Below, in pieces: positions 8,917-17,590 of a stretch of 64,000 bases of DNA (the first letter of the stretch is position 1; the number at the start of each line of letters is the position of its first letter). A model generated the notes under the pieces. It was not told the DNA's origin. It saw only the letters and a list, made by a program, of their open reading frames with translations, and ran no database searches. A program made the translations under genes and the position numbers. Origin of the DNA: VXNE01 sp965248075 (GTDB lineage Bacteria > Pseudomonadota > Gammaproteobacteria > Pseudomonadales > Azotimanducaceae). Location of the stretch: NCBI GenBank assembly GCA_965248075.1, contig CBDFIL010000003.1, forward strand, positions 186,001 through 250,000, written 5' to 3'.

Positions 8917-9990
8917 GTGCGAAGTCCGTGGAAGAAATCCGATTCGCTCATTGGCCTGGACATCGGCTCGACCTCCGTGAAGCTCCTCGAGCTATCGAAC
9001 AGCGACGGTCACCATCGCGTGGAGGCAATCGGCGTGGAACCGCTGCCGCCCCACGCCATCGTAGATCGACATATTAGAGACGTCGACAGCGTTGGTGAAG
9101 CAATCAGACAGGTGGTTGCACGAGCCGGCCCCAGCGGACGCCTCGTCGCCGCCGCCGTTGCGGACTCCGACGCGATCACCAAGGTCATCGAGATGGACGC
9201 GTCGCTGTCCGACGCCGAGTTGGAGTCGAGCATGTTCGCGGACGCCGCCCGACACATCCCGTACCCGCTCGATGAGGTGGCCCTGGACTTCGAGGTACAG
9301 CATCTGTCCGAGCGGCATCCCGACCAGGTCGAGGTATTGCTCGCGGCCTGTCGTCGCGAGGAGGTCGAGATGCGCGAGGCGGCGATCGCGATGGGCGGGC
9401 TCGAAGCCCGAGTTCTCGAGGTCGAATCCCACGCCGTGCAGCGTGCATCTGTCCTCGCCCGTCCCCCGCGGGAAGATCGGGCCAGGCGCACGGGCCCGGA
9501 AACCATTGGAATCGTCGACATCGGCGCCAACGCCACGCGCCTCTACACGCTGGCCGGCGACCGGCCCGTGCACGCGCAGGAGCAACGCTTCGGCGGACGC
9601 CAACTGACGGAGGAAGTGCAGCGACGCTACGGCCTTTCGCACGAGGACGCCCTGCTCGCAACGCAACGCGGCGCACTGCCCGAGGGCAGCCGGGAGGTCG
9701 TGCTGGAACCCTTTCGCACTGCGCTCGTCAACGAAATCGCGCGCTCGCTACGACTCTTCTCCGCCGCGTGCGGGAGCGCCCGGGTCGAGGGACTCGTCGT
9801 CGCCGGTGGAACCGCCGCGCTTGCGGGGCTTGCCGAAGCACTCACCCACGCATTGGGGATCGAGGCAACGATCGCGAATCCGTTCACCAGCATGTCCCTT
9901 CATCCACGGATCGGGGCGGACACGCTGGCGGCCCACGCCCCGGCCTTGATGACGGCGTGTGGCCTCGCCATGCGGGCCTTCGACGCATGA
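8917..9990 (+). CDS. pilM: Type IV pilus inner-membrane assembly protein PilM
   Basis: 357-aa actin/FtsA-like ATPase fold protein on the cytoplasmic face of the pilus alignment complex, where it binds the N terminus of PilN. It begins with the diagnostic LIGLDIGSTSVKLLEL and later shows IGIVDIGANATRLYTL and GLVVAGGTAALAGLAEAL, the phosphate-binding loops of this fold. The GTG at 8917 is chosen because a strong TGGAGGAA lies 8 nt upstream and the length then matches known PilM (~354 aa). First gene of pilMNOPQ; its stop overlaps the pilN start (ATGA). Confidence 0.95.
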   Translation: MRSPWKKSDSLIGLDIGSTSVKLLELSNSDGHHRVEAIGVEPLPPHAIVDRHIRDVDSVGEAIRQVVARAGPSGRLVAAAVADSDAITKVIEMDASLSDAELESSMFADAARHIPYPLDEVALDFEVQHLSERHPDQVEVLLAACRREEVEMREAAIAMGGLEARVLEVESHAVQRASVLARPPREDRARRTGPETIGIVDIGANATRLYTLAGDRPVHAQEQRFGGRQLTEEVQRRYGLSHEDALLATQRGALPEGSREVVLEPFRTALVNEIARSLRLFSAACGSARVEGLVVAGGTAALAGLAEALTHALGIEATIANPFTSMSLHPRIGADTLAAHAPALMTACGLAMRAFDA

Positions 9991-10562
9991 CCCGGATCAA
10001 TCTGCTGCCGTGGCGCGAGTGGGCGCGCGAGCGCCGGCGGAGGGCCTTCCTCTTCCGCATCGGCGCTGCGGCCTGCGGCGCGTTGACGCTGGCGTTCCTG
10101 GCCGGTGAATTCCTGGACCGCGAACTGGCCCGGCAGGAGGAGCGTCACGCCTTCCTGCGCGAACGCCTGGCGCTGCTCGACTCGCGCCTCACCCAGTTGC
10201 GTACACTGCGCGGTGAGGAGGCACACCTCGCGGCGCGCCTGTCGGTTGTCCGCGCCCTGCACGGGGACCGCGACACGGTCGCGCGCATGCTTCACGAGGC
10301 GGCGCGCGGCGCGTCGGCCGGCACCCACTATACCTCCCTGGCCCTGGTCGCCGACACGCTGAGCGCGACCGGGGCCGCCGAGTCCGCGGGACGAATCTCC
10401 GGGCTGATGCGCAACCTCGCGGCCTCCGACGTGTTCGGCCCGCCGACACTCCAGAACATCGAGGAGGATCCCGGTAATCAGGTCTACGGCGGGCGGGCGG
10501 TGCGCTTCGAACTGTCCATCCCCAGTCTCGACACGAACGCCGTTGCCGAGGTACGGCCATAG
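9987..10562 (+). CDS. pilN: Type IV pilus assembly protein PilN
   Basis: 191-aa bitopic inner-membrane protein. It starts MTRINLLPWREWARERRRR, the conserved N terminus that docks into PilM. One transmembrane segment follows (about residues 27-46), then a periplasmic coiled-coil region (about 50-90) and a ferredoxin-like domain that pairs with PilO. Start and stop overlap the neighbouring genes (ATGA with pilM; the stop shares one base with the pilO GTG), showing tight translational coupling. Confidence 0.93.
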   Translation: MTRINLLPWREWARERRRRAFLFRIGAAACGALTLAFLAGEFLDRELARQEERHAFLRERLALLDSRLTQLRTLRGEEAHLAARLSVVRALHGDRDTVARMLHEAARGASAGTHYTSLALVADTLSATGAAESAGRISGLMRNLAASDVFGPPTLQNIEEDPGNQVYGGRAVRFELSIPSLDTNAVAEVRP

Positions 10563-11224
10563 TGCTCGCCTCACCCATCGCCACCCGCAGCCGCCTGGAC
10601 CTGTCGGGACGCATCCGCGACTGGTTCGCTCGGCTCGCCGAAATCCAGCTCGACGATCTCGACCTCGGCAACCCGGGTGACTGGCCGGCGGCCGCCAGAG
10701 CCGCCGCGACAGGGCTTGTCTTCGCCGTCGCCCTGACGGGGGCCTGGTTCTTTCACGTCGACGCGAAGCGGTCGGCACTGGACGTGCACGACCACGTTCT
10801 GGCACAGCTCAAGGCAGAGTACCGGGACAAGGCCCGACAGGCGGCTCCGCTGCCCGCCCTGCGTCAACGTCACGCCGACCTGCAGGCGGCTTTCTCGGCG
10901 CTGGTCGAGACCCTGCCGACCGGGACCGAAGTCCCCGGGTTGATCGAGGACATCACGCGAGCGGCCGTCGTCCACGATCTCGCGGTCGAGCGTATCGCAC
11001 TCGCCGCCGAGCACCCCTACGAGTTCTATGTCGAACTGCCGATCGAGATCACGCTGACCGGGAGGTACCACGCACTGGGAGGCTTCGCGCAGGCCGTGGC
11101 AACACTGCCGCGCATCGTGACGCTGCACGACTTCGACCTGACACCGGCACAGGCCCGGGGCGCCCTGCGGATGGCCGTGCTGGCCAGGACATACCGCTAT
11201 CGCGTGGAGGAAGAGCGGCGATGA
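10562..11224 (+). CDS. pilO: Type IV pilus assembly protein PilO
   Basis: 220-aa inner-membrane protein with a cytoplasmic N-terminal tail, one transmembrane helix (about 48-66, AAATGLVFAVALTGAWFF), a coiled coil and a C-terminal ferredoxin-like fold. It heterodimerises with PilN in the periplasm. It contains LPTGTEVPGLIEDI and YHALGGFAQAVATLPRIV, typical of PilO. It starts at GTG directly on the pilN stop. Its stop overlaps what was probably the original pilP start (ATGA at 11221), before the insertion described next. Confidence 0.93.
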   Translation: MLASPIATRSRLDLSGRIRDWFARLAEIQLDDLDLGNPGDWPAAARAAATGLVFAVALTGAWFFHVDAKRSALDVHDHVLAQLKAEYRDKARQAAPLPALRQRHADLQAAFSALVETLPTGTEVPGLIEDITRAAVVHDLAVERIALAAEHPYEFYVELPIEITLTGRYHALGGFAQAVATLPRIVTLHDFDLTPAQARGALRMAVLARTYRYRVEEERR

Positions 11225-11245
11225 TCCCCGCAAACGGCGGCACTG

Positions 11246-11507
11246 CTAGCCCGCATTTCTCACCAGGGGCCGTGATGATCGCGGAGGATTTTGGCCCTGT
11301 GCGCACGACGCTTGCGTCGCGCTCGCCGACCGAAAGCATAGCGGTGACTACGGTTCAGGGAGCATGTGCGCGCACAGGGCCAAAAGACCCGCGAGGGCGC
11401 GGCCAGCGCAGTCCGCAATTGGCACGATCGTCGACATCGCGGTCAACTTCGTGAAACCCATGAGCTTTTTGACGCCGACAAGCGGCCTGGTGAGAAATGC
11501 GGGCTAG
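11246..11507. mobile_element. MITE-like element between pilO and pilP, 18-bp terminal inverted repeats, CTAG duplication
   Basis: The ends are perfect inverted copies: CTAGCCCGCATTTCTCACC followed by AGG at 11246-11267, and its reverse complement at 11486-11507. Counting CTAG as a 4-bp target duplication leaves an 18-bp terminal inverted repeat and a 258-bp element. Inside are a 16-bp inverted pair (TTTTGGCCCTGTGCGC near 11289 against its complement near 11370-11385) and a perfect small hairpin CGACGC-TT-GCGTCG at 11306-11319. It has no transposase ORF. Removing 258 bp and one CTAG rejoins an in-frame pilP start with a full lipoprotein signal. That supports a real insertion with a 4-bp duplication, as made by IS5-like transposases. 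The parental transposase family is not identified. Confidence 0.85.
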
Positions 11508-12063
11508 TATGGCGGCCATATTGGCCACCGCCCTGGCCGGCTGCTCCGACCCCCCGCACCACGATCTGCAGGCGTTCGTCGACTCGGCCGAGCAGCAGTC
11601 CGTCGGGACAATCGCCGCCACACCCAGCCTCTCCGCCACTGGGCCGTTTACCTATACGGCGGACAGGCTCCGCAATCCGTTCGAACCCCCGCCCCCGTCC
11701 CGCGGTGACGGAGAACGAGCCGCCGCGCTGGCGGCTCCGGACCTGCAACGACCCAGGACACGCCTCGAGGAGTTCCCCGTCGAAGCGCTGCGGATGGTCG
11801 GCACGCTTGAGTACAAGGGTGCGCAACGCGCACTGGTGCGGGACCCGCTCGGCGACTTCCATGCGGTCCGGGTCGGCGACTACCTCGGGGTGGACTTCGG
11901 CCGGGTCCGCGCCATCGGTGCCGCGGCCATCGAACTGGTCGAGTCGATTGCGGACGGGAGCGGCGGATGGGTGACGCGTCCGCGCACCCTGTCGTTGTCC
12001 GACACCGGCCGGGTGTCCCACGGTCTGCCGGAACCCCTCCACGAACAGCCCGGGAAGGAGTGA
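11497..12063 (+). CDS. pilP: Type IV pilus lipoprotein PilP (5' end rebuilt on a MITE terminus)
   Basis: Inner-membrane lipoprotein that links the PilNO complex to the PilQ secretin. The body is intact: a lipobox-like ALAGCSD near residues 14-20, then the HR-containing linker (YTADRLRNPFEPP) and the C-terminal beta domain (VGTLEYKGAQRALVRDPLG, VRVGDYLGVDFGRV). The present start must come from the element end (ATG at 11497) or the ATG at 11509. Without the insertion the gene would start at 11221, overlapping the pilO stop, and read MIPANGGTASMAAILATALA. No well-spaced Shine-Dalgarno sequence is visible at either present start, so expression may be reduced. Confidence 0.88.
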   Translation: MRASMAAILATALAGCSDPPHHDLQAFVDSAEQQSVGTIAATPSLSATGPFTYTADRLRNPFEPPPPSRGDGERAAALAAPDLQRPRTRLEEFPVEALRMVGTLEYKGAQRALVRDPLGDFHAVRVGDYLGVDFGRVRAIGAAAIELVESIADGSGGWVTRPRTLSLSDTGRVSHGLPEPLHEQPGKE

Positions 12064-12067
12064 AGAG

Positions 12068-13447
12068 ATGCCCCGTATGAAGGCCGCTGGTGCCGCTGCA
12101 ACGGTTGCTGCCCTGCTGCTCGCGCACATCGGATCCCAAGCCGCGGGCTCCGCGGACGACTCGGTCGTCCATGCGGACGATAAGCTCACCCTCAACTTCC
12201 AGGACATCGAAACCCGTGCCGCCCTGCAGCTCATCGCCGACTTCACGGACCTGAACCTCGTCGCCAGCGATGCGGTGTCGGGCAGCGTCACGCTGCGCCT
12301 GAAGCAGGTGCCGGCGGATCGAGCGCTGGACCTGATCCTGCGCACCCAGGGCCTGGACAAACGGCAGATCGGCAACGTGCTGCTGGTCGCGCCCGCGGCC
12401 GAAATCGCCGCCCGCGAAAAGCTGGAACTCGAGAATCTTCGGCAGTTCGCCGAACTCGCCCCGCTGCGTACCGAGTTCGTGCAGATCCGGTATGCCAATG
12501 CCGCGGAGCTGTTCGATCTGTTCAGCCCAGGGGAGCACCCGGCGGCTCTTTCCGAGCGCGGCAGCGTCATCGTGGACGAACGCACGAACGCGGTGATCCT
12601 AACCGACACCGCCGAGAAGATTGCGGAGATTCGCCGCGTGATCGCGCGCCTGGACGTCCCGGTCCGGCAAGTCATGATCGAGTCCCGCATCGTCAACGCC
12701 AACGCAAATTTCTCCGAGCAACTCGGCATTCGCTGGGGCGGCGCGGCGCTCCGACGCAGGGGCACCTCCACCTTCAAGTTCGGCGGCAGCCTCGACACCC
12801 TCGCGGAATTGCAGAACGCCGCCACCGATCCGGGCGGCGGCCTCGTCTCGGTCCCGGACCATCTGGTCGCGGATCTCGGCGTGTCCGACAGCGGGACGAC
12901 CCGTCTCGGCATCGGCGTGACGAACACGGCCGACTACCTTCTGGACCTCGAGATCTCCGCACTCGTCAGCGAGGGCCATGCGGAAGTCGTCGCCCGCCCG
13001 AGGCTCATCACCGCAGACAGGCAGCCGGCCACGATCCAGTCCGGCGTCGAGATCCCGTACCAGGAAGCCACCAGTTCCGGCGCGACATCCACCGCCTTCA
13101 AGGAAGCCGTGCTGTCCCTCTCCGTCACACCCCGGATCACCCCTGACGAGCGCATCATCATGGATCTCACCGTCAATCAGGACTCGGTGGGTCAGGTCTA
13201 CAACGGTGTGCCGAGCATCGACACGACCGCCGTCGCAACCCGCGTGCTGGTCGCAGACGGCGAGACGATCGTGCTGGGCGGCATGTTCCGTACGAATCGG
13301 AACGTCGCGGTGAGCAAGACGCCGCTGCTCGGAGACCTCCCCGGCCTGGGGCGCCTGTTCAAGCGCACGCTGAAACGCGACGACAAGCAGGAAATCCTGA
13401 TCTTCATCACGCCGCGCATCGTCGCCGAAACAGTCGCCTCGGAATGA
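12068..13447 (+). CDS. pilQ: Type IV pilus secretin PilQ, short form without AMIN domains
   Basis: Outer-membrane secretin that forms the pilus exit pore. At 459 aa it is much shorter than Pseudomonas PilQ (over 700 aa). After a signal peptide (about 1-26) it goes almost directly into the secretin N0/STN domain (LTLNFQDIETRAALQLIADF), then an N1/KH-like domain (FVQIRYANAAELFDLF...VILTDTAEKIAEIRRVIARLD) and the C-terminal secretin barrel (VARPRLITADRQPATIQSG, GVPSIDTTAVATRVLVADGE, PLLGDLPGLGRLFK). The peptidoglycan-binding AMIN region is absent. Start 12068 follows pilP by 4 bp. This is a clear secretin, and operon context makes it PilQ. Confidence 0.93.
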   Translation: MPRMKAAGAAATVAALLLAHIGSQAAGSADDSVVHADDKLTLNFQDIETRAALQLIADFTDLNLVASDAVSGSVTLRLKQVPADRALDLILRTQGLDKRQIGNVLLVAPAAEIAAREKLELENLRQFAELAPLRTEFVQIRYANAAELFDLFSPGEHPAALSERGSVIVDERTNAVILTDTAEKIAEIRRVIARLDVPVRQVMIESRIVNANANFSEQLGIRWGGAALRRRGTSTFKFGGSLDTLAELQNAATDPGGGLVSVPDHLVADLGVSDSGTTRLGIGVTNTADYLLDLEISALVSEGHAEVVARPRLITADRQPATIQSGVEIPYQEATSSGATSTAFKEAVLSLSVTPRITPDERIIMDLTVNQDSVGQVYNGVPSIDTTAVATRVLVADGETIVLGGMFRTNRNVAVSKTPLLGDLPGLGRLFKRTLKRDDKQEILIFITPRIVAETVASE

Positions 13448-13595
13448 AGACCTCCGGCAGGACGTCCACCCGCCGCGCCATCCGCGTCTTGAATTGGCGC
13501 CGACGCGCCTGTAGTTTGACTCGTCCGACGCATCCGCCGTCCCGCGCTGCATAGCGCGACGTCTGGCATCGCAGGTCCCCTGGTCGAGCGGCCCC

Positions 13596-14132
13596 ATGAC
13601 GCACAACGTCTTCCTCATCGGCATGATGGCGTCGGGCAAGAGCACGATCGGGCGACACCTTGCGACCCGGCTCGGCCTCGAGTTCGTGGATGCGGACACC
13701 GTCATCGAGCAGCGAGCCGGCGCCGACATCGCGTGGATCTTCGACATCGAGGGGGAGGACGGCTTTCGCCACCGCGAGGAACTCGTGATAGAGGAGTTGA
13801 CCAGACGCTGCGGCATTGTGCTCGCCACCGGCGGCGGCGTGGTACTGCGTGCGGCGAACCGCGCGCGACTGCGCGAAGGTGGCACTGTGGTCTACCTGGA
13901 TGCGCCGTTGGCGCGCCTGGTCGCCCGAACGCGCAATGACAGGAACCGTCCGCTGCTGAGCGGCGGCGACGCCGAAGAAATCCTGCAGAGACTGCTCGCG
14001 GAGCGCGGCGGGATGTACCTGGAGACGGCACACCTTACCGTCCCGGTCCGTGGGGGGTCGCCGCGATCGATTGCGGAACGGATCGCGGATGAACTGGAGT
14101 CCAGGGATCGATGCGTGAATCGAACGAGCTGA
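13596..14132 (+). CDS. aroK: Shikimate kinase
   Basis: 178-aa kinase that phosphorylates shikimate at the 3-OH, the fifth step of chorismate synthesis. Walker A GMMASGKSTIGRHLA (about 8-22), the shikimate-binding DxD region (EFVDADTVIEQRAG), GEDGFRHREELVIEEL and the GGGVVL motif are all present, as is the LID region RNDRNRPLLSGGD. It lies downstream of pilQ as in many gammaproteobacteria and overlaps aroB by 22 nt. Confidence 0.96.
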   Translation: MTHNVFLIGMMASGKSTIGRHLATRLGLEFVDADTVIEQRAGADIAWIFDIEGEDGFRHREELVIEELTRRCGIVLATGGGVVLRAANRARLREGGTVVYLDAPLARLVARTRNDRNRPLLSGGDAEEILQRLLAERGGMYLETAHLTVPVRGGSPRSIAERIADELESRDRCVNRTS

Positions 14133-15214
14133 CGGTCAAGGTCGACCTCGGCGACCGTGCATACCCCATCCGGATCGGGCGGGGTCTGCTCGGCCGGCCC
14201 GGGTTGCTGGATGGCTATGTGGCGGGCGCCCAGGCGCTGGTCGTCACCAACGAGGTCGTCAAGGAGCTTTACCTCCAGCCCACGCTGGCCAGCCTCCCCG
14301 CCCGCATCGCAACGGACGTGCTCTCACTACCCGACGGCGAGGCGTTCAAGACCCTGGCCACGTTCGCCGAGATCATCGACAAGCTGGTCGCCGCGCGACA
14401 CAACCGCAGCACTACCGTCATCGCACTCGGCGGCGGTGTCGTCGGAGACATCGCCGGTTTCGCAGCAGCCGCCTATCAGCGCGGCGTCGCCTTGATCCAG
14501 ATACCGACCACGCTGCTGGCTCTCGTCGATTCGTCCGTGGGCGGCAAGACCGCCGTGAACCATCCGGGCGGCAAGAACCTGATCGGCGCCTTCTATCAGC
14601 CCCGTTGCGTCATCGCGGACATCGCAACGCTCGACACCTTGCCGGAGCGCGAACTCCGCGCGGGACTCGCGGAAGTCATCAAGTACGGGGTCATCTTCGA
14701 CGCGGAGTTCTTCGGCTGGATCGAGGCGCATCTCCCACGGCTGCTCGCTCGCGACCCCGATGCACTACGCCATGCCATCGCAAGATCGTGCGAAATCAAG
14801 GCCGAGGTGGTGCGAGCGGACGAGCGCGAGTCGGGCCTGCGCATGATCCTTAATTTCGGTCACACCTTCGGTCACGCACTCGAAGCGGTGACGGGCTACA
14901 GCGCGCTGCTGCACGGCGAGGCCGTCGCCATCGGCATGGTCCTGGCGGCGGAGCTGTCCGCGCGTCTCGGAACCCTGTCCGAAGGCGCGGCCGCGCGCAT
15001 CCGGGATATCGTCACCCGGGCCGGCCTGCCCGACACGCCTCCAGCCGCCGCTGCCGACGACGTACTCGCGTCGATGGACATGGACAAGAAGGTCGCCGAC
15101 GGAAGAATGCGGCTCGTACTACCGGACCGGATCGGCTCCGTGCGTGTTACGGACCAGGTACCCAGGCCCATGATCGCCGCCGTACTCGAGGCGGCATCCC
15201 GCCCATCCCGCTGA
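14111..15214 (+). CDS. aroB: 3-Dehydroquinate synthase
   Basis: 367-aa NAD- and divalent-metal-dependent enzyme converting DAHP to 3-dehydroquinate. Diagnostic stretches are LPDGEAFKTL, VIALGGGVVGDIAGFAAAAY (NAD binding), IPTTLLALVDSSVGGKTAVN, AEVIKYGVIFD and the metal-ligand histidines in NFGHTFGHALEA and LLHGEAVAIGM. Length is normal. The start overlaps aroK, so the two are coupled. No damX-like gene follows; the next gene is convergent. Confidence 0.96.
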   Translation: MRESNELTVKVDLGDRAYPIRIGRGLLGRPGLLDGYVAGAQALVVTNEVVKELYLQPTLASLPARIATDVLSLPDGEAFKTLATFAEIIDKLVAARHNRSTTVIALGGGVVGDIAGFAAAAYQRGVALIQIPTTLLALVDSSVGGKTAVNHPGGKNLIGAFYQPRCVIADIATLDTLPERELRAGLAEVIKYGVIFDAEFFGWIEAHLPRLLARDPDALRHAIARSCEIKAEVVRADERESGLRMILNFGHTFGHALEAVTGYSALLHGEAVAIGMVLAAELSARLGTLSEGAAARIRDIVTRAGLPDTPPAAAADDVLASMDMDKKVADGRMRLVLPDRIGSVRVTDQVPRPMIAAVLEAASRPSR

Positions 15215-15277
15215 AGACCCAGTCGCCGGCGCGACCGACCGAGGCCGCCGCCGGTCGAGCGGTGAGGGTCGTCGGCT

Positions 15278-17311
15278 TTACTCCCCGTCCGTCCGAAAGG
15301 CCCTGACCAGCGCATCCTGGTCCGGGGCCGGCAGCGGCGCATAGTGGCTGAACGCCATCGTGAAGTTCCCCTCGCCGCCGGACAGCGAATTGAGCCGTGA
15401 GTGATAGCCCTGCACCTCTTTCAGCGGCGCCTGCCCGAGCACCTCGGTACGGCCGCCGGCGAGGACGTTCGTACCCTTGACAGAGCCGCGCATGCCCGAC
15501 AGATCGCCCGCGACATCCCCCATGCAGTTCTCCGGCACTGTCACATGCACGTCCATCACCGGCTCCATCACGATCGGCGTGGCATTGCGTACCGCGTCGA
15601 TGAAGGCGCGCTTGCCGGCCTGGATGAAGGCGATCTCCTTGGAATCCACCGAATGGTGCTTGCCGTCGTAGACGATCGCACGCACGTCCTGCAGCGGGTG
15701 GCCGGAGATGGCCCCGCCTTGAAGTACCTCGCGCACGCCCTTCTCCACGGCAGGAATGAACTGCGTGGGGATCACGCCACCCACCACCTTGTTGACGAAC
15801 TCGAACCCGCCGCCCCGCGGCAAGGGTTCGATGCGCAGGAATACCTCCCCGAACTGGCCGGCACCGCCGGTCTGCTTCTTGTGCCGGTGGTGGCCTTCCG
15901 CCTTCAAGGTCACCGTTTCCCGATACGCGATGGACGGCAGCGACGTCGCAACGGTGACGCCGTACTTCTCCGCCACCTCGTCGAGCACCACGCGCAGATG
16001 CAGTTCGCCAATGCCGAGCAGCACCGTTTCGTTCGTGGTCGCGACGTGCTCGACGCGCAGCGTCGGGTCCTCCGCGCAGAACACCCCCAGCGCCTCGTTG
16101 GCCTTCTGCGCCTCGGCGTCGGTCTCGGCCGTGATGGCGCGCCCGTACATGGGTTCCGGCAGCGGTATGTACTCCAGACGCGTGTCGTCCTGCTGGTGGT
16201 CGTCGTGCAACACCGCGTCGAAGAACACATCCTCCGCGCGCGGAATCGCGCAGATATCGCCGCAGGTCACGGCGTCCGCCTCGGTGTGCTCCGCGCCGTT
16301 GAGTTTCAGGAGGTGCGCCACCTTCAAGGGCTTGCGCGCATCGCCCACAAACAGCTGGCCGCCCCGCCGCACGGTGCCCTGGTGGACCCGAAAGATGGCC
16401 ATGCGCCCCCGGAAGGGGTCGATGTCGACCTGTACCACATGGACAACGGCATGCCCGTCCGGGTCGGGCGATACCGGCACCGGGTCCGCTTGTGCGCCCG
16501 CCACGAACGTCGGGGGATTGCCTTCCTTCGGCGACGGCATCAGCCGTTCGAACACCTCCAGCAGTTCAACCAGCCCGGCGCCCGTCTCTGCCGACACGAA
16601 ACAGATGGGTACGAGGTGTCCGTCCCGCAGCGCCTTCTCGAAGGCGTCGTGCAGCTGGTCCGAGGAGACCTCGCCCTGTTCCAGGTACGCCTCCATCAGG
16701 TCGTCGTCCACCTCCACCACCTGGTCGACGATCTGCTCATGGGCCGCCGCCACGGTGCCGAGGTCGGTCTGGGCGCCCTCCTCCTGGAAAAAGACGTCGA
16801 CAACGCGCGTCCCGCCGTCGGCCGGCAGATTGACAGGCAGGCACTCGGTCCCGAAGGCCGCCTGGATCTGGTCGAGTGCCGCCGCCGTGTCCGCACCCTC
16901 CGCATCGATCTTGGTGACCACGATCATCCGACACAGCCGCCGTTCGCCCACGGCATCCATCATCCGCTGCGTCATCATCTCGATGCCCGTCGCGGCGTTC
17001 ACGACCACCGCCGCCGTCTCCGCGGCCGGGAGCACCGACAACGCACGTCCCTGGAAGTCCGGATGGCCCGGCGTATCCAGCAGATTGACGTGCACGCCGC
17101 CATGATCGAAGTGACAGAACGACGCCTTCAGCGAGTGTTTCAGCTCCTTCTCGTGCGGATCGGAGTCGGAGACCGTCGTACCGGCGTCCACGGAACCCTT
17201 GTGCGGGATCTTGCCGGCCGCGTGCAGCAACGCTTCGGCGAGTTGGGTCTTACCCGCGCCGCCGTGTCCGACCAGCGCGATGTTGCGGATGTCTTCGGTG
17301 GTGTAGGCCAC
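15278..17311 (-). CDS. Elongation factor G-like GTPase (FusA2-type)
   Basis: ~677-aa translational GTPase related to EF-G. G1 is GHGGAGKT, G3 is DTPGHPDF, and the G4 box reads TKID rather than NKxD. The G domain is followed by EF-G domains II-V (for example YRETVTLKAEGHHRHKKQTGGAGQFGEV and PVMDVHVTVPENCMGDVAGDLSG). Divergence from canonical EF-G in the G4 box and the KKQTGGAGQFG region places it with the EF-G-like or FusA2 proteins rather than the housekeeping factor next to tuf. GTG at 17311 is preferred because GGGAGGT lies upstream; a longer frame reaches 17446 but adds an unconvincing leader. Its precise role (ribosome recycling, stress) cannot be read from the sequence. Confidence 0.88.
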   Translation of the reverse strand: MAYTTEDIRNIALVGHGGAGKTQLAEALLHAAGKIPHKGSVDAGTTVSDSDPHEKELKHSLKASFCHFDHGGVHVNLLDTPGHPDFQGRALSVLPAAETAAVVVNAATGIEMMTQRMMDAVGERRLCRMIVVTKIDAEGADTAAALDQIQAAFGTECLPVNLPADGGTRVVDVFFQEEGAQTDLGTVAAAHEQIVDQVVEVDDDLMEAYLEQGEVSSDQLHDAFEKALRDGHLVPICFVSAETGAGLVELLEVFERLMPSPKEGNPPTFVAGAQADPVPVSPDPDGHAVVHVVQVDIDPFRGRMAIFRVHQGTVRRGGQLFVGDARKPLKVAHLLKLNGAEHTEADAVTCGDICAIPRAEDVFFDAVLHDDHQQDDTRLEYIPLPEPMYGRAITAETDAEAQKANEALGVFCAEDPTLRVEHVATTNETVLLGIGELHLRVVLDEVAEKYGVTVATSLPSIAYRETVTLKAEGHHRHKKQTGGAGQFGEVFLRIEPLPRGGGFEFVNKVVGGVIPTQFIPAVEKGVREVLQGGAISGHPLQDVRAIVYDGKHHSVDSKEIAFIQAGKRAFIDAVRNATPIVMEPVMDVHVTVPENCMGDVAGDLSGMRGSVKGTNVLAGGRTEVLGQAPLKEVQGYHSRLNSLSGGEGNFTMAFSHYAPLPAPDQDALVRAFRTDGE

Positions 17312-17590
17312 GTCCCAAGGTACCTCCCTGCTTGGACGGCGCCGACCGTCAGGCGTCACGGCGCCGCTGTTTGTACGTACCGGTAACGCCCGAGCCGGCA
17401 CGGCTTTCGCCGCCTCGGCAACAGACCCGCTAGACGCTTGACCCACCAGCAGGGCAGGTTGCGTGCCGCGTCGGCAAGGGGACCGATTGTACGGTCCTGA
17501 TGCGTCGGGTTAAAAGCACTGCAGGCGCGCTGAAAAGGGTGCAGACCGTTGCCGGGATGAAGACCGACGCCGTCGCGCCCCCGCAGCACA

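Noticed and set aside
15401..17386. A 661-codon plus-strand frame
   Set aside because: Antisense of the EF-G-like gene, rich in His/Arg/Gln and without any recognisable motif.
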